Shown one piece after another: positions 8,732 through 17,181 of a stretch of DNA of 64,000 bases. Source of the DNA: Polymorphobacter fuscus. GTDB lineage: Bacteria; Pseudomonadota; Alphaproteobacteria; Sphingomonadales; Sphingomonadaceae. The translations under genes and the position numbers were made by a program. The stretch covers positions 62,001-126,000 of the forward strand of contig NZ_JAATJI010000002.1 in assembly GCF_011927825.1 (NCBI RefSeq). The letters run 5' to 3'. Position 1 is the stretch's first letter; each line of letters starts with the position of its first letter. Under the pieces are notes generated by a model. The model was given only the letters and a program-made list of their open reading frames with translations, made no database searches and was not told the origin of the DNA.

Positions 8732-9790
8732 TCATCGGTCGGGCACGACGCGGTCGCGGCCCATGCGCTTGGCACAATAAAGCGCATCGTCGGCACGGGC
8801 GATCAGTGTCTCGCAACTGTCCTCGACACGGTCGCCCGCGACACCCGCGGAAAAGCTGACGCGGCCCAGGCTCGACCCGTCGACAGCGTTGCGGATGATC
8901 TGGCTGGCCAGCTGCGACCGCGCCTTGTCGATGATCGCCGTGGCGCGCATCACGTCATGGCCGGGCAGCATGGCGACGAATTCCTCGCCGCCGAAGCGCC
9001 CGACCTTGCCGCCCCCGGCTGCGATCGAATCGGCAAGGTGGCGGGCAACGAAGCGCAGGACATCGTCGCCAAGGGCATGGCCGAAGCGGTCGTTGACGCG
9101 CTTGAAATGGTCGATGTCGACCATGGCGAGCGCTAGCCGCGTCCCCGCGGCGCGAGTTTCGGCCTGCAACCGCTCCAGCGTTTCGATGGTCCCGCGGCGG
9201 TTCAGCGCGCCGGTCAACGGATCGGTGATCGCGGCGCGTTCGGCGGCGCCCAGCCTTTCGGCAAGCCCCCGCATCTCCACGGCAGCAGACGCCAGTTCGC
9301 CTTCTAGCCGGGCGTTGGCGGCCTGGATGGTCGCGGTGGCGGCGCCGAGCTGCTCCAGCAGCACGGCCAGGCCGGCGGCATCGATCGGCGTTTCCAGCCG
9401 GGCGCCGCCGTCGGCGATGGCGCGGCCATAATCCGCCAGATCGGTGCGGCCGCTCTCGATCCGCTGCGACAGTGCCTCGGCCTGGTCGTGCGCCGCCTCG
9501 ACCAGCGCCGTCACCGCGCTGGCATCCAGGTCGCCGCAATGGGCCCGGCGCAGTTCCGACACGGCCGCCAGGTCGAAAATGCCGTCGGCAATGGCGCGGT
9601 CGACGCCCAGCGACAGGGCATGGTAATCGTCGCGCACATAACGCCACAGCAGGTCGTAGACATCGGGGACCGGCGGCAACCGGTGCGCCAGCAACAGCGT
9701 GCCGATCTCGCTGAAAAAGCGCATCGGGCCGGGGTCCGGCACCGCGATGCCGACGGCTGGTATTGCCATGCTGCTATCGAGAAATGTCAT
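8732..9790 (-). CDS. GGDEF-domain diguanylate cyclase
   Basis: 352 residues from ATG 9790, chosen over TTG 9820 because GGAGG lies 6 nt upstream. The N-terminal ~190 residues are helical with a coiled-coil part (LEGELASAAVEMRGLAERL) and no membrane segment. The C-terminal ~165 residues form the GGDEF domain: DPLTGALNRRG, VDIDHFKRVNDRFGHALGDDVL, and the active-site loop GRFGGEEFVAM. It should condense two GTP into c-di-GMP. The RxxD inhibitory I-site normally five residues before GGEEF is absent, so product inhibition may be missing. The N-terminal input domain is of a kind I associate with sphingomonad cyclases. Confidence 0.92.
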   Translation of the reverse strand: MTFLDSSMAIPAVGIAVPDPGPMRFFSEIGTLLLAHRLPPVPDVYDLLWRYVRDDYHALSLGVDRAIADGIFDLAAVSELRRAHCGDLDASAVTALVEAAHDQAEALSQRIESGRTDLADYGRAIADGGARLETPIDAAGLAVLLEQLGAATATIQAANARLEGELASAAVEMRGLAERLGAAERAAITDPLTGALNRRGTIETLERLQAETRAAGTRLALAMVDIDHFKRVNDRFGHALGDDVLRFVARHLADSIAAGGGKVGRFGGEEFVAMLPGHDVMRATAIIDKARSQLASQIIRNAVDGSSLGRVSFSAGVAGDRVEDSCETLIARADDALYCAKRMGRDRVVPDR

Positions 9791-9874
9791 GCCGACCCTC
9801 CGCTTGTCTGCGGTGGTCAACGGCGCGCGGCGGGCGTGGTTAACAGTACCGGCCGCGTTTCCGGTGCCGCGCCG

Positions 9875-10498
9875 TCAGGCGGTGCGCACGCCCTGGACGC
9901 CCGACCCGGTCAGCAGCACCTGTTCGGCGCCGTCGCGGATGTGGAACACCGTTCCCTGCGGCGCGTCGACCGCCACCTTGACGCCATGCCAGTCGGCGCC
10001 CCCGACCAGAAGCCCGCGCAGCACCCGCGCCGTGATGCCATGGCTGATCGCCAGCACCGGCCGGGCGGGATCGAGGTCGGCCAGCCAGCTTTGCAGCCGC
10101 TCGGCGATGGCGGGAAACCATTCGCCATTGGGGGCGGGTACCGAGAACAGCCGGCGTTCGGCATCGACGATCGGGCCGATTTCGGCGACGATATCGGCGT
10201 AATAGCGGCCTTCCCAGTCGCCGACGTCGATTTCGAGCAGCCGCGCATCGGTCCGCCAATCGAAGAACGGCCGCTTCAGATGCTCGCCGACGATCGCCGC
10301 GGTCTGCTGGGTGCGCCCCGACGGCGAAACCCACAGGTCGCGGTCGGGCGCGTCGCCCAGCGCCGTCGCCAGCGCCGCGCCCATTGCCTCGGCCTGCGCG
10401 ATCCCAGCGCGGGTGAGCGGCGTGTGTGCCATATGCCCCTGCATGCGCGCGGCGGCGTTGAAAACGGTTTCGGCGTGGCGGGCGAGGATGATGTCCAT
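9875..10498 (-). CDS. Histidine phosphatase family protein
   Basis: 207 residues from ATG 10498; the frame is open farther upstream but there it is antisense to dnaN. The RHxxT-type motif appears as LARHAETVFNAAARMQGH at the N-terminus, the second catalytic region as LLEIDVGDWEGR, and the second histidine in ISHGITARVLRGLL. This is the phosphoglycerate-mutase-like branch-1 fold. Members are broad phosphatases or mutases; the substrate is not evident. It is divergent from dnaN with ~100 bp between the starts. Confidence 0.88.
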   Translation of the reverse strand: MDIILARHAETVFNAAARMQGHMAHTPLTRAGIAQAEAMGAALATALGDAPDRDLWVSPSGRTQQTAAIVGEHLKRPFFDWRTDARLLEIDVGDWEGRYYADIVAEIGPIVDAERRLFSVPAPNGEWFPAIAERLQSWLADLDPARPVLAISHGITARVLRGLLVGGADWHGVKVAVDAPQGTVFHIRDGAEQVLLTGSGVQGVRTA

Positions 10499-10599
10499 GG
10501 CCGATCTGTAGCATCTGCCATGCACTTGGCCACTACCGCCGCGCGCGCCAGTCGCTATAGTCGCGCCGAACTCCGCTTTGGGGCAAACAAGGACGCTAA

Positions 10600-11712
10600 A
10601 TGAAGGCGACGGTCGAACGCGCGACACTGTTGAAGTGCCTGGCCCATATTCAATCGGTGGTGGAACGGCGCAACACCATCCCGATCCTGTCGAACGTGCT
10701 GATCGAGGCGCGCAGCGAGGGACTGCGGTTGATGGCAACCGACCTCGACCTGCAGGTTGTCGAAACCATCGCGGCCACGATCGATATCAATGGGGCCACC
10801 ACGGTCAGCGCCCATACGCTGTTCGATATTGTCCGCAAATTGCCCGAAGGCAGCCAGGTCGAGATCGCCGTCGCGGCCGACAAGATGACCGTCGTCGCCA
10901 ACCGCTCGCGGTTCAGCCTCGCCACGCTGAAGCGCGACGATTTCCCGGTGATTGCCGAAACCGACCTGCCGACGGCCTTTGCCCTGCCGGCCAAGGACCT
11001 GCGCGAACTGATCGACAGCACCCGCTTCGCGATCAGCACCGAAGAAACACGCTATTATCTCAACGGCATCTACCTCCACGCCATCGACGGCAAGCTGCGC
11101 GCCGTCGCCACCGACGGCCATCGGCTGGCGCGGATCGAGATCGACCTGCCCGAGGGCGCCCGCGACATGCCCGGCGTCATCGTGCCGCGCAAATGCGTCG
11201 CCGAAGTCCGGAAACTGCTCGACGAATATGGCGATGACGCGCCGATCGACATTTCGCTGTCGACGTCGAAGATCCGCTTCCGCTTCAGCGCCGAAGCGAC
11301 GCTGACGTCGAAACTGATCGACGGCACTTTCCCCGATTACAGCCGCGTCATTCCGACCGCCAATGACAAGCTGCTGAAGATCGACGCGAAAAGCCTGTCG
11401 GAAGGCGTCGACCGGGTCGCTGCGATCGCGACCACGGAAAAGACCCGCGCCGTCAAATTGTCCCTGGCGCATGACCGCGTCACCCTGTCGGTGACCAGCC
11501 CCGAGAACGGCACGGCGGCCGAAGAGGTGCCGGCCGAATATGCCGCGGCCGAATTCGAAGTCGGTTTCAACTATCGCTATCTGCTCGACATTCTGGGGCA
11601 GGTCGGCAGCGACCAGGTCGACGTCCATCTCGCCGACGCCGCCGCGCCGACCCTGATCCGCGAAAACGACGATTCGCGGGCGCTGTATGTGCTCATGCCG
11701 ATGCGTGTCTGA
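10600..11712 (+). CDS. dnaN: DNA polymerase III subunit beta (sliding clamp)
   Basis: 370 residues, start MKATVERATLLKCLAHIQ. Three clamp subdomains can be followed: VVERRNTIPILSNVLIEA (domain 1), FALPAKDLRELID..ETRYYLNGIYLH and ATDGHRLARIEI (domain 2), and LIDGTFPDYSRVIP through LYVLMPMRV (domain 3 with its C-terminal hydrophobic cleft tail). As a dimer it encircles DNA and gives processivity to polymerase III. The classical neighbours dnaA, recF and gyrB are absent, as is often the case in alphaproteobacteria. Confidence 0.97.
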   Translation: MKATVERATLLKCLAHIQSVVERRNTIPILSNVLIEARSEGLRLMATDLDLQVVETIAATIDINGATTVSAHTLFDIVRKLPEGSQVEIAVAADKMTVVANRSRFSLATLKRDDFPVIAETDLPTAFALPAKDLRELIDSTRFAISTEETRYYLNGIYLHAIDGKLRAVATDGHRLARIEIDLPEGARDMPGVIVPRKCVAEVRKLLDEYGDDAPIDISLSTSKIRFRFSAEATLTSKLIDGTFPDYSRVIPTANDKLLKIDAKSLSEGVDRVAAIATTEKTRAVKLSLAHDRVTLSVTSPENGTAAEEVPAEYAAAEFEVGFNYRYLLDILGQVGSDQVDVHLADAAAPTLIRENDDSRALYVLMPMRV

Positions 11713-11721
11713 CGCGCCGCT

Positions 11722-11756
11722 GCGACGCCAGCGCCCCTGTTTTCGGGCGGCGTCGC
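11722..11756 (+). terminator. Hairpin between dnaN and the ccm operon
   Basis: 8-bp perfect stem GCGACGCC / GGCGTCGC (11722-11729 and 11749-11756) starting 9 nt after the dnaN stop. No T-run follows, so it is at best a weak terminator or an mRNA 3'-end stabiliser. Confidence 0.35.
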
Positions 11757-11814
11757 GGTTCAATGCGCTCGGCAGAGCTTTCACCAGCCCGGCGAAGCGG
11801 ATAAGGGACAAGGC

Positions 11815-13800
11815 ATGATTGCCGAAATCGGGCATTTCGCGCTGATCCTGGCGCTGCTGACCGCCATCGCCCAGGCGGTCCTGCCGATGGCCGGCGCGGT
11901 GCGCGGCGACACGGCGTTGATGACTTTCGGCCGCAGCGCTTCGCAGTTGCAGGCGGTGTTGATCGTCTTGGCCTTTGCAGCGCTGATGTGGTCGTTCGGC
12001 CGTGCCGATTTCTCTGTCGCGCTTGTCGCCAACAATTCCTCGCTTTCACAGCCGCTGCCGTATCGGCTGGCGGCGACCTGGGGCAACCACGAAGGGTCGA
12101 TGCTGCTCTGGGTGCTGATCCTCGCCGTGTTCGGCGCCGGAATCGGCCGCTTCGGCGACAATCTTCGGCCCAGCCTGCAGGCCCGGGTGCTCAGCATCCA
12201 GGCGATGATCTCGGTCGCGTTCCTCGCATTTTCGCTGTTCACGTCGAACCCGTTCGAACGGCTCAACCCGGTCCCGCCCGATGGCGCCGAGCTGAATCCG
12301 CTGCTTCAGGATCCCGGCCTCGTCTTCCACCCGCCGCTGCTGTACCTGGGCTATGTCGGCTTTTCGGTGACGTTCAGCTTTGCCGTCGCCGCACTTCTCG
12401 AAGGCCGCGCCGATGCCGCCTGGGCGCGCTGGATGCGGCCCTGGGTGCTCGCGGCGTGGGTGCCGCTGACCTGCGGTATCGCGCTGGGGTCGTTCTGGGC
12501 CTATTACGAGCTCGGCTGGGGCGGCTGGTGGTTCTGGGATCCGGTCGAAAACGCCTCGCTGATGCCCTGGCTGCTCGGCACCGCGCTGCTGCATTCGGCG
12601 ATCGTCACCGAAAAGCGGCAGGCGCTCGCCGGCTGGACGATCCTGCTCGCCATCCTGGCCTTTTCATTGAGCCTCATCGGCACCTTCCTCGTGCGATCCG
12701 GCATCCTCACTTCGGTCCACGCCTTTGCCGTCGATCCGGAACGCGGGGTGTTCATCCTGGCGATGATCATCGGCTCGACCGGCACAGCACTGGCGCTGTT
12801 TGCTTGGCGGGCGCCGCTGCTCAAGTCGGGCGCGCTGTTCTCGGCCGTCAGCCGGGAGGCCGGGCTGACGCTCAACAACCTGTTCCTGATGGCGGTGACC
12901 GCGGTGGTCTTCCTCGGCACCTTCTACCCGGTCATCATGGAGGCCGTCAGCACCGACAAGATTTCGGTCGGTCCGCCCTATTACAATCTCGTCTTCGTGC
13001 CGCTGACCGTGCCGTTGCTCCTCCTGGTCACGGTCGGCCCGATGCTGGCGTGGAAGCGCGATACCCTGCCGGCGCTCTGGGCCAAGCTGCGCTGGCCGGT
13101 GGTGGTGACGCTGGCCGTTTGGGGCGGCCTGTGGGCGACCATGGGGCTGAAACAGTCGCTCGCGGCCTTCGGGCTTGCGCTGGGCGTCTGGCTGATCCTG
13201 GGCGGCGTGCTGGTGCTTTTGCGGCGTTGGCGCGGCGCGGCCGGATTTTCGTGGCGGTTGGTGCGCACGACGCCGGCGGCGGTGGTTGGCATGGCGCTTG
13301 CCCATGCCGGACTGGGCGTCACCACCGCCGGCGTGGCGATGATGAGCGGCTATGCGACCTCGAAGATCCTGGTCATGCGGCCGGGGGAAAGCACCATGCT
13401 CGGCGGCACGTCGGTGACGCTGGTCGGCGTCAGCCCGGTGCAAGGCCCCAATTATCAGGCAATTCAGGCGCGTTTCCAGGTCGATGAAGGCCGCGGACCG
13501 CGCATGCTGTCGAGCGAGCGGCGTTTCTACCCGATCAGCGGCAGCCAGACGACCGAAGCCGGCATCGGGTCGTCGATCCTGGGCAATGCCTATCTGGCGA
13601 TCGGCGACGAGCAGCGCGACGCCAGGGGCAACGGCATCGTCGTGCGCATCTACCATCACCCGCTGGTCGGCTGGATCTGGTTCGGCGGGCTGATGATGGC
13701 CATGGGCGGGGCGGCAAGCCTCGCCGACCGGCGCTTCCGCATCGGCGCGCCGCTGCGCCCGGTGCCGCGGATGGCGCCCGGGCTGGTCCCGGCGGAGTGA
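11815..13800 (+). CDS. ccmF: Cytochrome c-type biogenesis protein CcmF (heme lyase subunit)
   Basis: 661 residues, polytopic inner-membrane protein. It carries the tryptophan-rich WWD-type heme-handling motif (ELGWGGWWFWDPVENASLMPWL) with flanking histidines (THATWGNHEGS-type segment TWGNHEGSMLLW, HPPLLYLGYVGF) and a long periplasmic loop near the C-terminus. CcmF takes heme from holo-CcmE and, with CcmH/CcmI, attaches it to CXXCH apocytochromes in the periplasm. First gene of a four-gene run with spacings of 4 nt or less. ccmABCDE are not in the window. Confidence 0.96.
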   Translation: MIAEIGHFALILALLTAIAQAVLPMAGAVRGDTALMTFGRSASQLQAVLIVLAFAALMWSFGRADFSVALVANNSSLSQPLPYRLAATWGNHEGSMLLWVLILAVFGAGIGRFGDNLRPSLQARVLSIQAMISVAFLAFSLFTSNPFERLNPVPPDGAELNPLLQDPGLVFHPPLLYLGYVGFSVTFSFAVAALLEGRADAAWARWMRPWVLAAWVPLTCGIALGSFWAYYELGWGGWWFWDPVENASLMPWLLGTALLHSAIVTEKRQALAGWTILLAILAFSLSLIGTFLVRSGILTSVHAFAVDPERGVFILAMIIGSTGTALALFAWRAPLLKSGALFSAVSREAGLTLNNLFLMAVTAVVFLGTFYPVIMEAVSTDKISVGPPYYNLVFVPLTVPLLLLVTVGPMLAWKRDTLPALWAKLRWPVVVTLAVWGGLWATMGLKQSLAAFGLALGVWLILGGVLVLLRRWRGAAGFSWRLVRTTPAAVVGMALAHAGLGVTTAGVAMMSGYATSKILVMRPGESTMLGGTSVTLVGVSPVQGPNYQAIQARFQVDEGRGPRMLSSERRFYPISGSQTTEAGIGSSILGNAYLAIGDEQRDARGNGIVVRIYHHPLVGWIWFGGLMMAMGGAASLADRRFRIGAPLRPVPRMAPGLVPAE

Positions 13801-13804
13801 GGTC

Positions 13805-14347
13805 TTGAACAGGCTGTTCTTCATCCTGCCAGTCGTCGCCTTTGTCGCGCTGATCGGCTTTTTCGCGATCGGGTTGACCAAGGACCCCAAGGCGCTGCCG
13901 TCGCAGCTGATCGACCGGCCGCTGCCCGAATTCACCCTGCCCGGCATCGCCGAGGCACCAGGCGGCGGCCCGGGCTTTTCCAGCACGGCGATGAAGGGCG
14001 AGCCCATGTTGCTCAATGTCTTCGCCAGCTGGTGCGCGGCGTGTCCGCAGGAACACCCGGTGCTGACCCGCATTGCCCGCGAAGGCACCCCGGTTTATGG
14101 GCTGGCGTGGAAGGACAAGCCGGTCGACAGCCGGACATGGCTGGCGCGCTTCGGCAACCCCTATGCCAAGGTCGCGGCCGATGAAACCGGCCGCACCGCG
14201 ATCGACCTGGGCGTCACCGGCGTTCCCGAAACCTTCGTCGTCGATGCCCGCGGCCGGGTTCGCTACAAGCAGATCGGGCCGATCAGCAACGAAAAATGGG
14301 ACAGGGAAATCAAGCCGCTGATCGAAAAACTGCGAGCCGAGGCATGA
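13805..14347 (+). CDS. ccmG: Thiol:disulfide interchange protein CcmG/DsbE
   Basis: 180 residues from TTG 13805, 4 nt after the ccmF stop. One N-terminal anchor helix (FFILPVVAFVALIGFFAIGL) is followed by a periplasmic thioredoxin domain with WCAACPQE (CXXC), the DsbE-type LLNVFASWC core and the cis-proline loop GVTGVPETFVVD. It reduces the heme-binding cysteines of apocytochrome c. Its stop overlaps the ccmH start. Confidence 0.95.
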   Translation: MNRLFFILPVVAFVALIGFFAIGLTKDPKALPSQLIDRPLPEFTLPGIAEAPGGGPGFSSTAMKGEPMLLNVFASWCAACPQEHPVLTRIAREGTPVYGLAWKDKPVDSRTWLARFGNPYAKVAADETGRTAIDLGVTGVPETFVVDARGRVRYKQIGPISNEKWDREIKPLIEKLRAEA

Positions 14348-14787
14348 GGCGGCTGTGGTTTTTGCTGGCGCTGCTTTTTGCCATGCCCGCCCTGGCCGTC
14401 CAGCCCGACGAAATGCTGGCGGACCCGGTGCTGGAAGCCCGGGCGCGGACGATCTCCGAGGAACTGCGCTGCGTCGTCTGCCAGAACCAGTCGATCGACG
14501 ATTCCGATGCGCCGCTGGCGCGCGACCTGCGCATCGTGGTGCGCGAACAACTGCAGCTCGGCAAATCCGACGACGACATCATGGCGTATATCGTCTCGCG
14601 CTACGGCAATTTCGTGCTGCTCAGGCCGCCGGTCGAGCCGGCGACCTGGGCTTTGTGGGCCGGGCCCTTCGCTGTCCTGATCATCGGCGGCGCGCTGCTT
14701 GCGGTCTGGTCGCGGCGCCGGCGGCTGGTCGAGACGCCGCCGCTGACCGCGGCCGAAATCGCCGAAATCAACCGACTGCCTGACTGA
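14344..14787 (+). CDS. ccmH: Cytochrome c-type biogenesis protein CcmH
   Basis: 147 residues from ATG 14344, overlapping the ccmG stop by 4 nt. A signal/anchor (LWFLLALLFAMPALA) is followed by the family motif LRCVVCQNQSIDDSDA with its CXXC pair, then MAYIVSRYGNFVLLRPP and a C-terminal membrane helix. It is the short CycL/CcmH type; the TPR part is encoded separately by the next gene. The protein passes electrons to apocytochrome thiols together with CcmG. Confidence 0.95.
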   Translation: MRRLWFLLALLFAMPALAVQPDEMLADPVLEARARTISEELRCVVCQNQSIDDSDAPLARDLRIVVREQLQLGKSDDDIMAYIVSRYGNFVLLRPPVEPATWALWAGPFAVLIIGGALLAVWSRRRRLVETPPLTAAEIAEINRLPD

Positions 14788-14789
14788 AA

Positions 14790-16055
14790 GTGCCGATGAT
14801 TCTCTGGGTTGTTCTTACCGTGCTGACGGCGGTTGCCGCGGCTGTCCTCACCATTCCGCTCGTCCGCCGGCAGGAAGCACGCGCCGATGCCCGGACCGCG
14901 ACGATCGCGGTTTTGCGCGACCAGCTTGCCGATGTCGACGTCCAGCTTGCCGCCGGCACCATTCCGCCCGCCGACGCCGAAGGGCTGCGCGTCGAGATCA
15001 AGCGGCGGATGCTCGCCGCCGGCCATATCCCCGACGATGCCCCCCGTTCGCTGGGTTCGCGTGCACTCGCCGGCGTCGCCATCGGGCTGGCGGCGCTTGT
15101 CGCGCTGGCAGCCGGCGCCTTGTACAGCAGCATGGGCAAACCCGGCATGGGCGACAGCGTCGGCACGATCGCCGCCGCCCCGGCAGCTGCCCCCGCCGCA
15201 CCCCAGGCAAGCGAGGTCGCCGGACTGATCACCGCGCTCGAAAAGCGCATGGAATCGACGCCCGAGGACCCCAACGGCTGGCGCATGCTCGGCTGGACCT
15301 ATTTCCAGAGCGAGCGCTTCGCCGATGCCGCGACCGCCTATGGCAAGGCCGTCGCGCTGCGTCCCGATGGCGAGGGCTATCAATCGGCCTATGGTGAGGC
15401 GCTGACGCTCGCTGCCAACGGCAATGTCACGCCGGCCGCGCAGGCGGCGTTCGAAGCGGCGGTGAAGCGCGACGGCAACGATGCCCGGGCGCGCTATTTC
15501 CTCGGCCAGGCCAAGCTGCAGGGTGGCGACAGCAAGGGCGCCATCGACGACTGGATCCGGCTGCTCGGCGATTCGGCGGCGGATGCGCCGTGGATCCCGC
15601 AGTTGCGCAGTTCGATCGACGGCGCGGCGCGTGCGGCCGGCATCGATGTCACGGCGCGCCTTGCGGCGATCAAGCAGCCGGTGAGCGGCGGCGCCAGTGT
15701 GGCGGCACCGCCGATGGCCGCGCTGGCGGGTGCAGCGGCGAGCGCCGCCGGCCCGGCCGTGCCCGGTTCAGCCCCGGGCGCGCCGGCCCCTTCGGCCGAG
15801 CAGGTCGCCGGCGCCGCGGCCATGTCCCCGGCGGACCGCCAGGCGATGATCACCGGCATGGTCGATCGCCTTGCTGCGCGGCTCGCCGCCAATCCCAAGG
15901 ACGAGGCCGGCTGGCTGCGTTTGATCCGCGCCCGCGGCGTCATGGGTGACCCCGCCGCCACCGCAAAGGCGCGCGACGATGCGTTGAAGGCCTTTGCCGG
16001 CGACGCGGCGGCGACAGCGCGAATCAAGGCGGCAGCCGCCGAAGCCGGGGCCTGA
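14790..16055 (+). CDS. ccmI: Cytochrome c biogenesis TPR protein CcmI (CycH)
   Basis: 421 residues from GTG 14790 (ATG 14796 also possible), 2 nt after ccmH. Two membrane helices (residues ~3-22 and ~90-112) flank a cytoplasmic loop with a leucine-zipper-like helix (IAVLRDQLADVDVQLAAG). The periplasmic part has TPR repeats (PNGWRMLGWTYFQSERFADAATAY and following), then an Ala/Pro-rich linker and a C-terminal segment with a second motif DEAGWLRLIRA. CcmI is the apocytochrome chaperone that delivers substrates to the CcmF/H lyase. Confidence 0.92.
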   Translation: MPMILWVVLTVLTAVAAAVLTIPLVRRQEARADARTATIAVLRDQLADVDVQLAAGTIPPADAEGLRVEIKRRMLAAGHIPDDAPRSLGSRALAGVAIGLAALVALAAGALYSSMGKPGMGDSVGTIAAAPAAAPAAPQASEVAGLITALEKRMESTPEDPNGWRMLGWTYFQSERFADAATAYGKAVALRPDGEGYQSAYGEALTLAANGNVTPAAQAAFEAAVKRDGNDARARYFLGQAKLQGGDSKGAIDDWIRLLGDSAADAPWIPQLRSSIDGAARAAGIDVTARLAAIKQPVSGGASVAAPPMAALAGAAASAAGPAVPGSAPGAPAPSAEQVAGAAAMSPADRQAMITGMVDRLAARLAANPKDEAGWLRLIRARGVMGDPAATAKARDDALKAFAGDAAATARIKAAAAEAGA

Positions 16056-16067
16056 CGCAGGGCTCCG

Positions 16068-16733
16068 CTAGAAATCCAGCTTGTCATAGTGTGATGGCGG
16101 CGGCAGGCCCTCCATGCGTTCGGCAAGCAGGGGGCGGAAGGTCGGCCGGGATTTGAGCGCCGAATACCAGATCCGCGCCGGTTCATGGCCATCCCAATCG
16201 ATCCCGCCAAGATAATCCGCCACCGAAATCTGCGCGGCCGCGGCGATATCGGCGAGACCGAAGGCCGGGCCCGACAGCCAGCGGCGGCGATCGAGCAGGA
16301 AATCGAGATAGTCGAGATGGCCTTCGGCGTTGCGGCTGGCGGTGCGCACGGCGCCGGCATCGGGCGCCTGCTTGGAATAGAGCCGCTTGTACATGCGTTC
16401 GGACAGCAACGGCGCCGTCACTTCGGCATAGAATTTCTGGTCGAACCAGGCGATCAGCCGCCGCGCTTCCGCCCGGTCTTCGGGACCCGAGCCGAGCAAC
16501 GGCACGCGATCGACGGTCTCCTCGAAATAATCGCAGATCGCGGCGCTATCGATCAGCGTGATTTCCCCCTTCTGCATCACCGGCGTCTGCCCGGCGGGAT
16601 TCAGCGCTGCGAATTCGTCCCGGCGTTCCCACGGCTTTTCAAGCACGAGTTCCACCGGCACCGCCTTGACGGCACAGGCAAAGCGCACCTTTCGGCTGAA
16701 CGGGCAGAGGGGATATTGGAAAAGACGCCACAT
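16068..16733 (-). CDS. fzlA: FzlA-like glutathione S-transferase fold protein
   Basis: 221 residues. An N-terminal thioredoxin-like GST domain (LFQYPLCPFSRKVRFAC, LNPAGQTPVMQ, DSAAICDYFEE) is followed by an all-helical domain. Several landmarks fit the alphaproteobacterial division protein FzlA rather than a generic GST: PWERRDEFAALNPAG, LIAWFDQKFYAEVT, SRPTFRPLLAERM and the C-terminal end LPPPSHYDKLDF. FzlA binds FtsZ filaments and helps activate constriction in Caulobacter. The function is inferred from these motifs. Convergent with ccmI. Confidence 0.75.
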   Translation of the reverse strand: MWRLFQYPLCPFSRKVRFACAVKAVPVELVLEKPWERRDEFAALNPAGQTPVMQKGEITLIDSAAICDYFEETVDRVPLLGSGPEDRAEARRLIAWFDQKFYAEVTAPLLSERMYKRLYSKQAPDAGAVRTASRNAEGHLDYLDFLLDRRRWLSGPAFGLADIAAAAQISVADYLGGIDWDGHEPARIWYSALKSRPTFRPLLAERMEGLPPPSHYDKLDF

Positions 16734-16785
16734 GATCGTCGCTAGTCTTAGCGACTCGGGCGCGTGGGGGAAGGGCGTCGCGCGA

Positions 16786-17091
16786 TTAAGATGGTTTTGC
16801 GCGCGCCGCCGTCAACCGCGCAACTTCGGCTTCGAGCGCGGCGATCTTCATCGCCTGGTTGACGATGATGTCGTGCAGCGCAGCTTTCTGCGTGGCGGCA
16901 TCCATGGTGTCGGCGTCGGCCGGCGCGGCTGGCGCGGCCGGTGGCACATCGACGACCGTGGCGGCGGCAACATCCTCGCGCGTGCCGGCCTTGAACATTC
17001 CCGAATCGCGGGCGCGCTTGATCAAGGGTGCGGCGCTGACGGCGAGCGCCATCAGGCTTTCGATCAACGGGTCAGGTCTGTTCTCGGTCAT
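16786..17091 (-). CDS. Small protein with C-terminal coiled coil
   Basis: 101 residues from ATG 17091. The N-terminus is helical (LIESLMALAVSAAPLIKRARDSG), the middle is an Ala/Pro/Val-rich linker (residues ~43-62), and the end is a short coiled coil (AALHDIIVNQAMKIAALEAE). No signal peptide or known domain is recognised. It lies 90 bp downstream of gltB on the same strand and may be the last gene of that transcript. Confidence 0.55.
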   Translation of the reverse strand: MTENRPDPLIESLMALAVSAAPLIKRARDSGMFKAGTREDVAAATVVDVPPAAPAAPADADTMDAATQKAALHDIIVNQAMKIAALEAEVARLTAARAKPS

Positions 17092-17181
17092 GGTGCATCC
17101 GCCGTGTTGCTGCCCGCCCAAGATAGGGACGGTCCGGTCGACGTGCAACGACTGTATGGGCTTACCAACACAGTCGCTGCG

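Noticed and set aside
10600..11712. Replication origin beside dnaN
   Set aside because: No dnaA, recF or gyrB and no cluster of DnaA boxes was seen around it.
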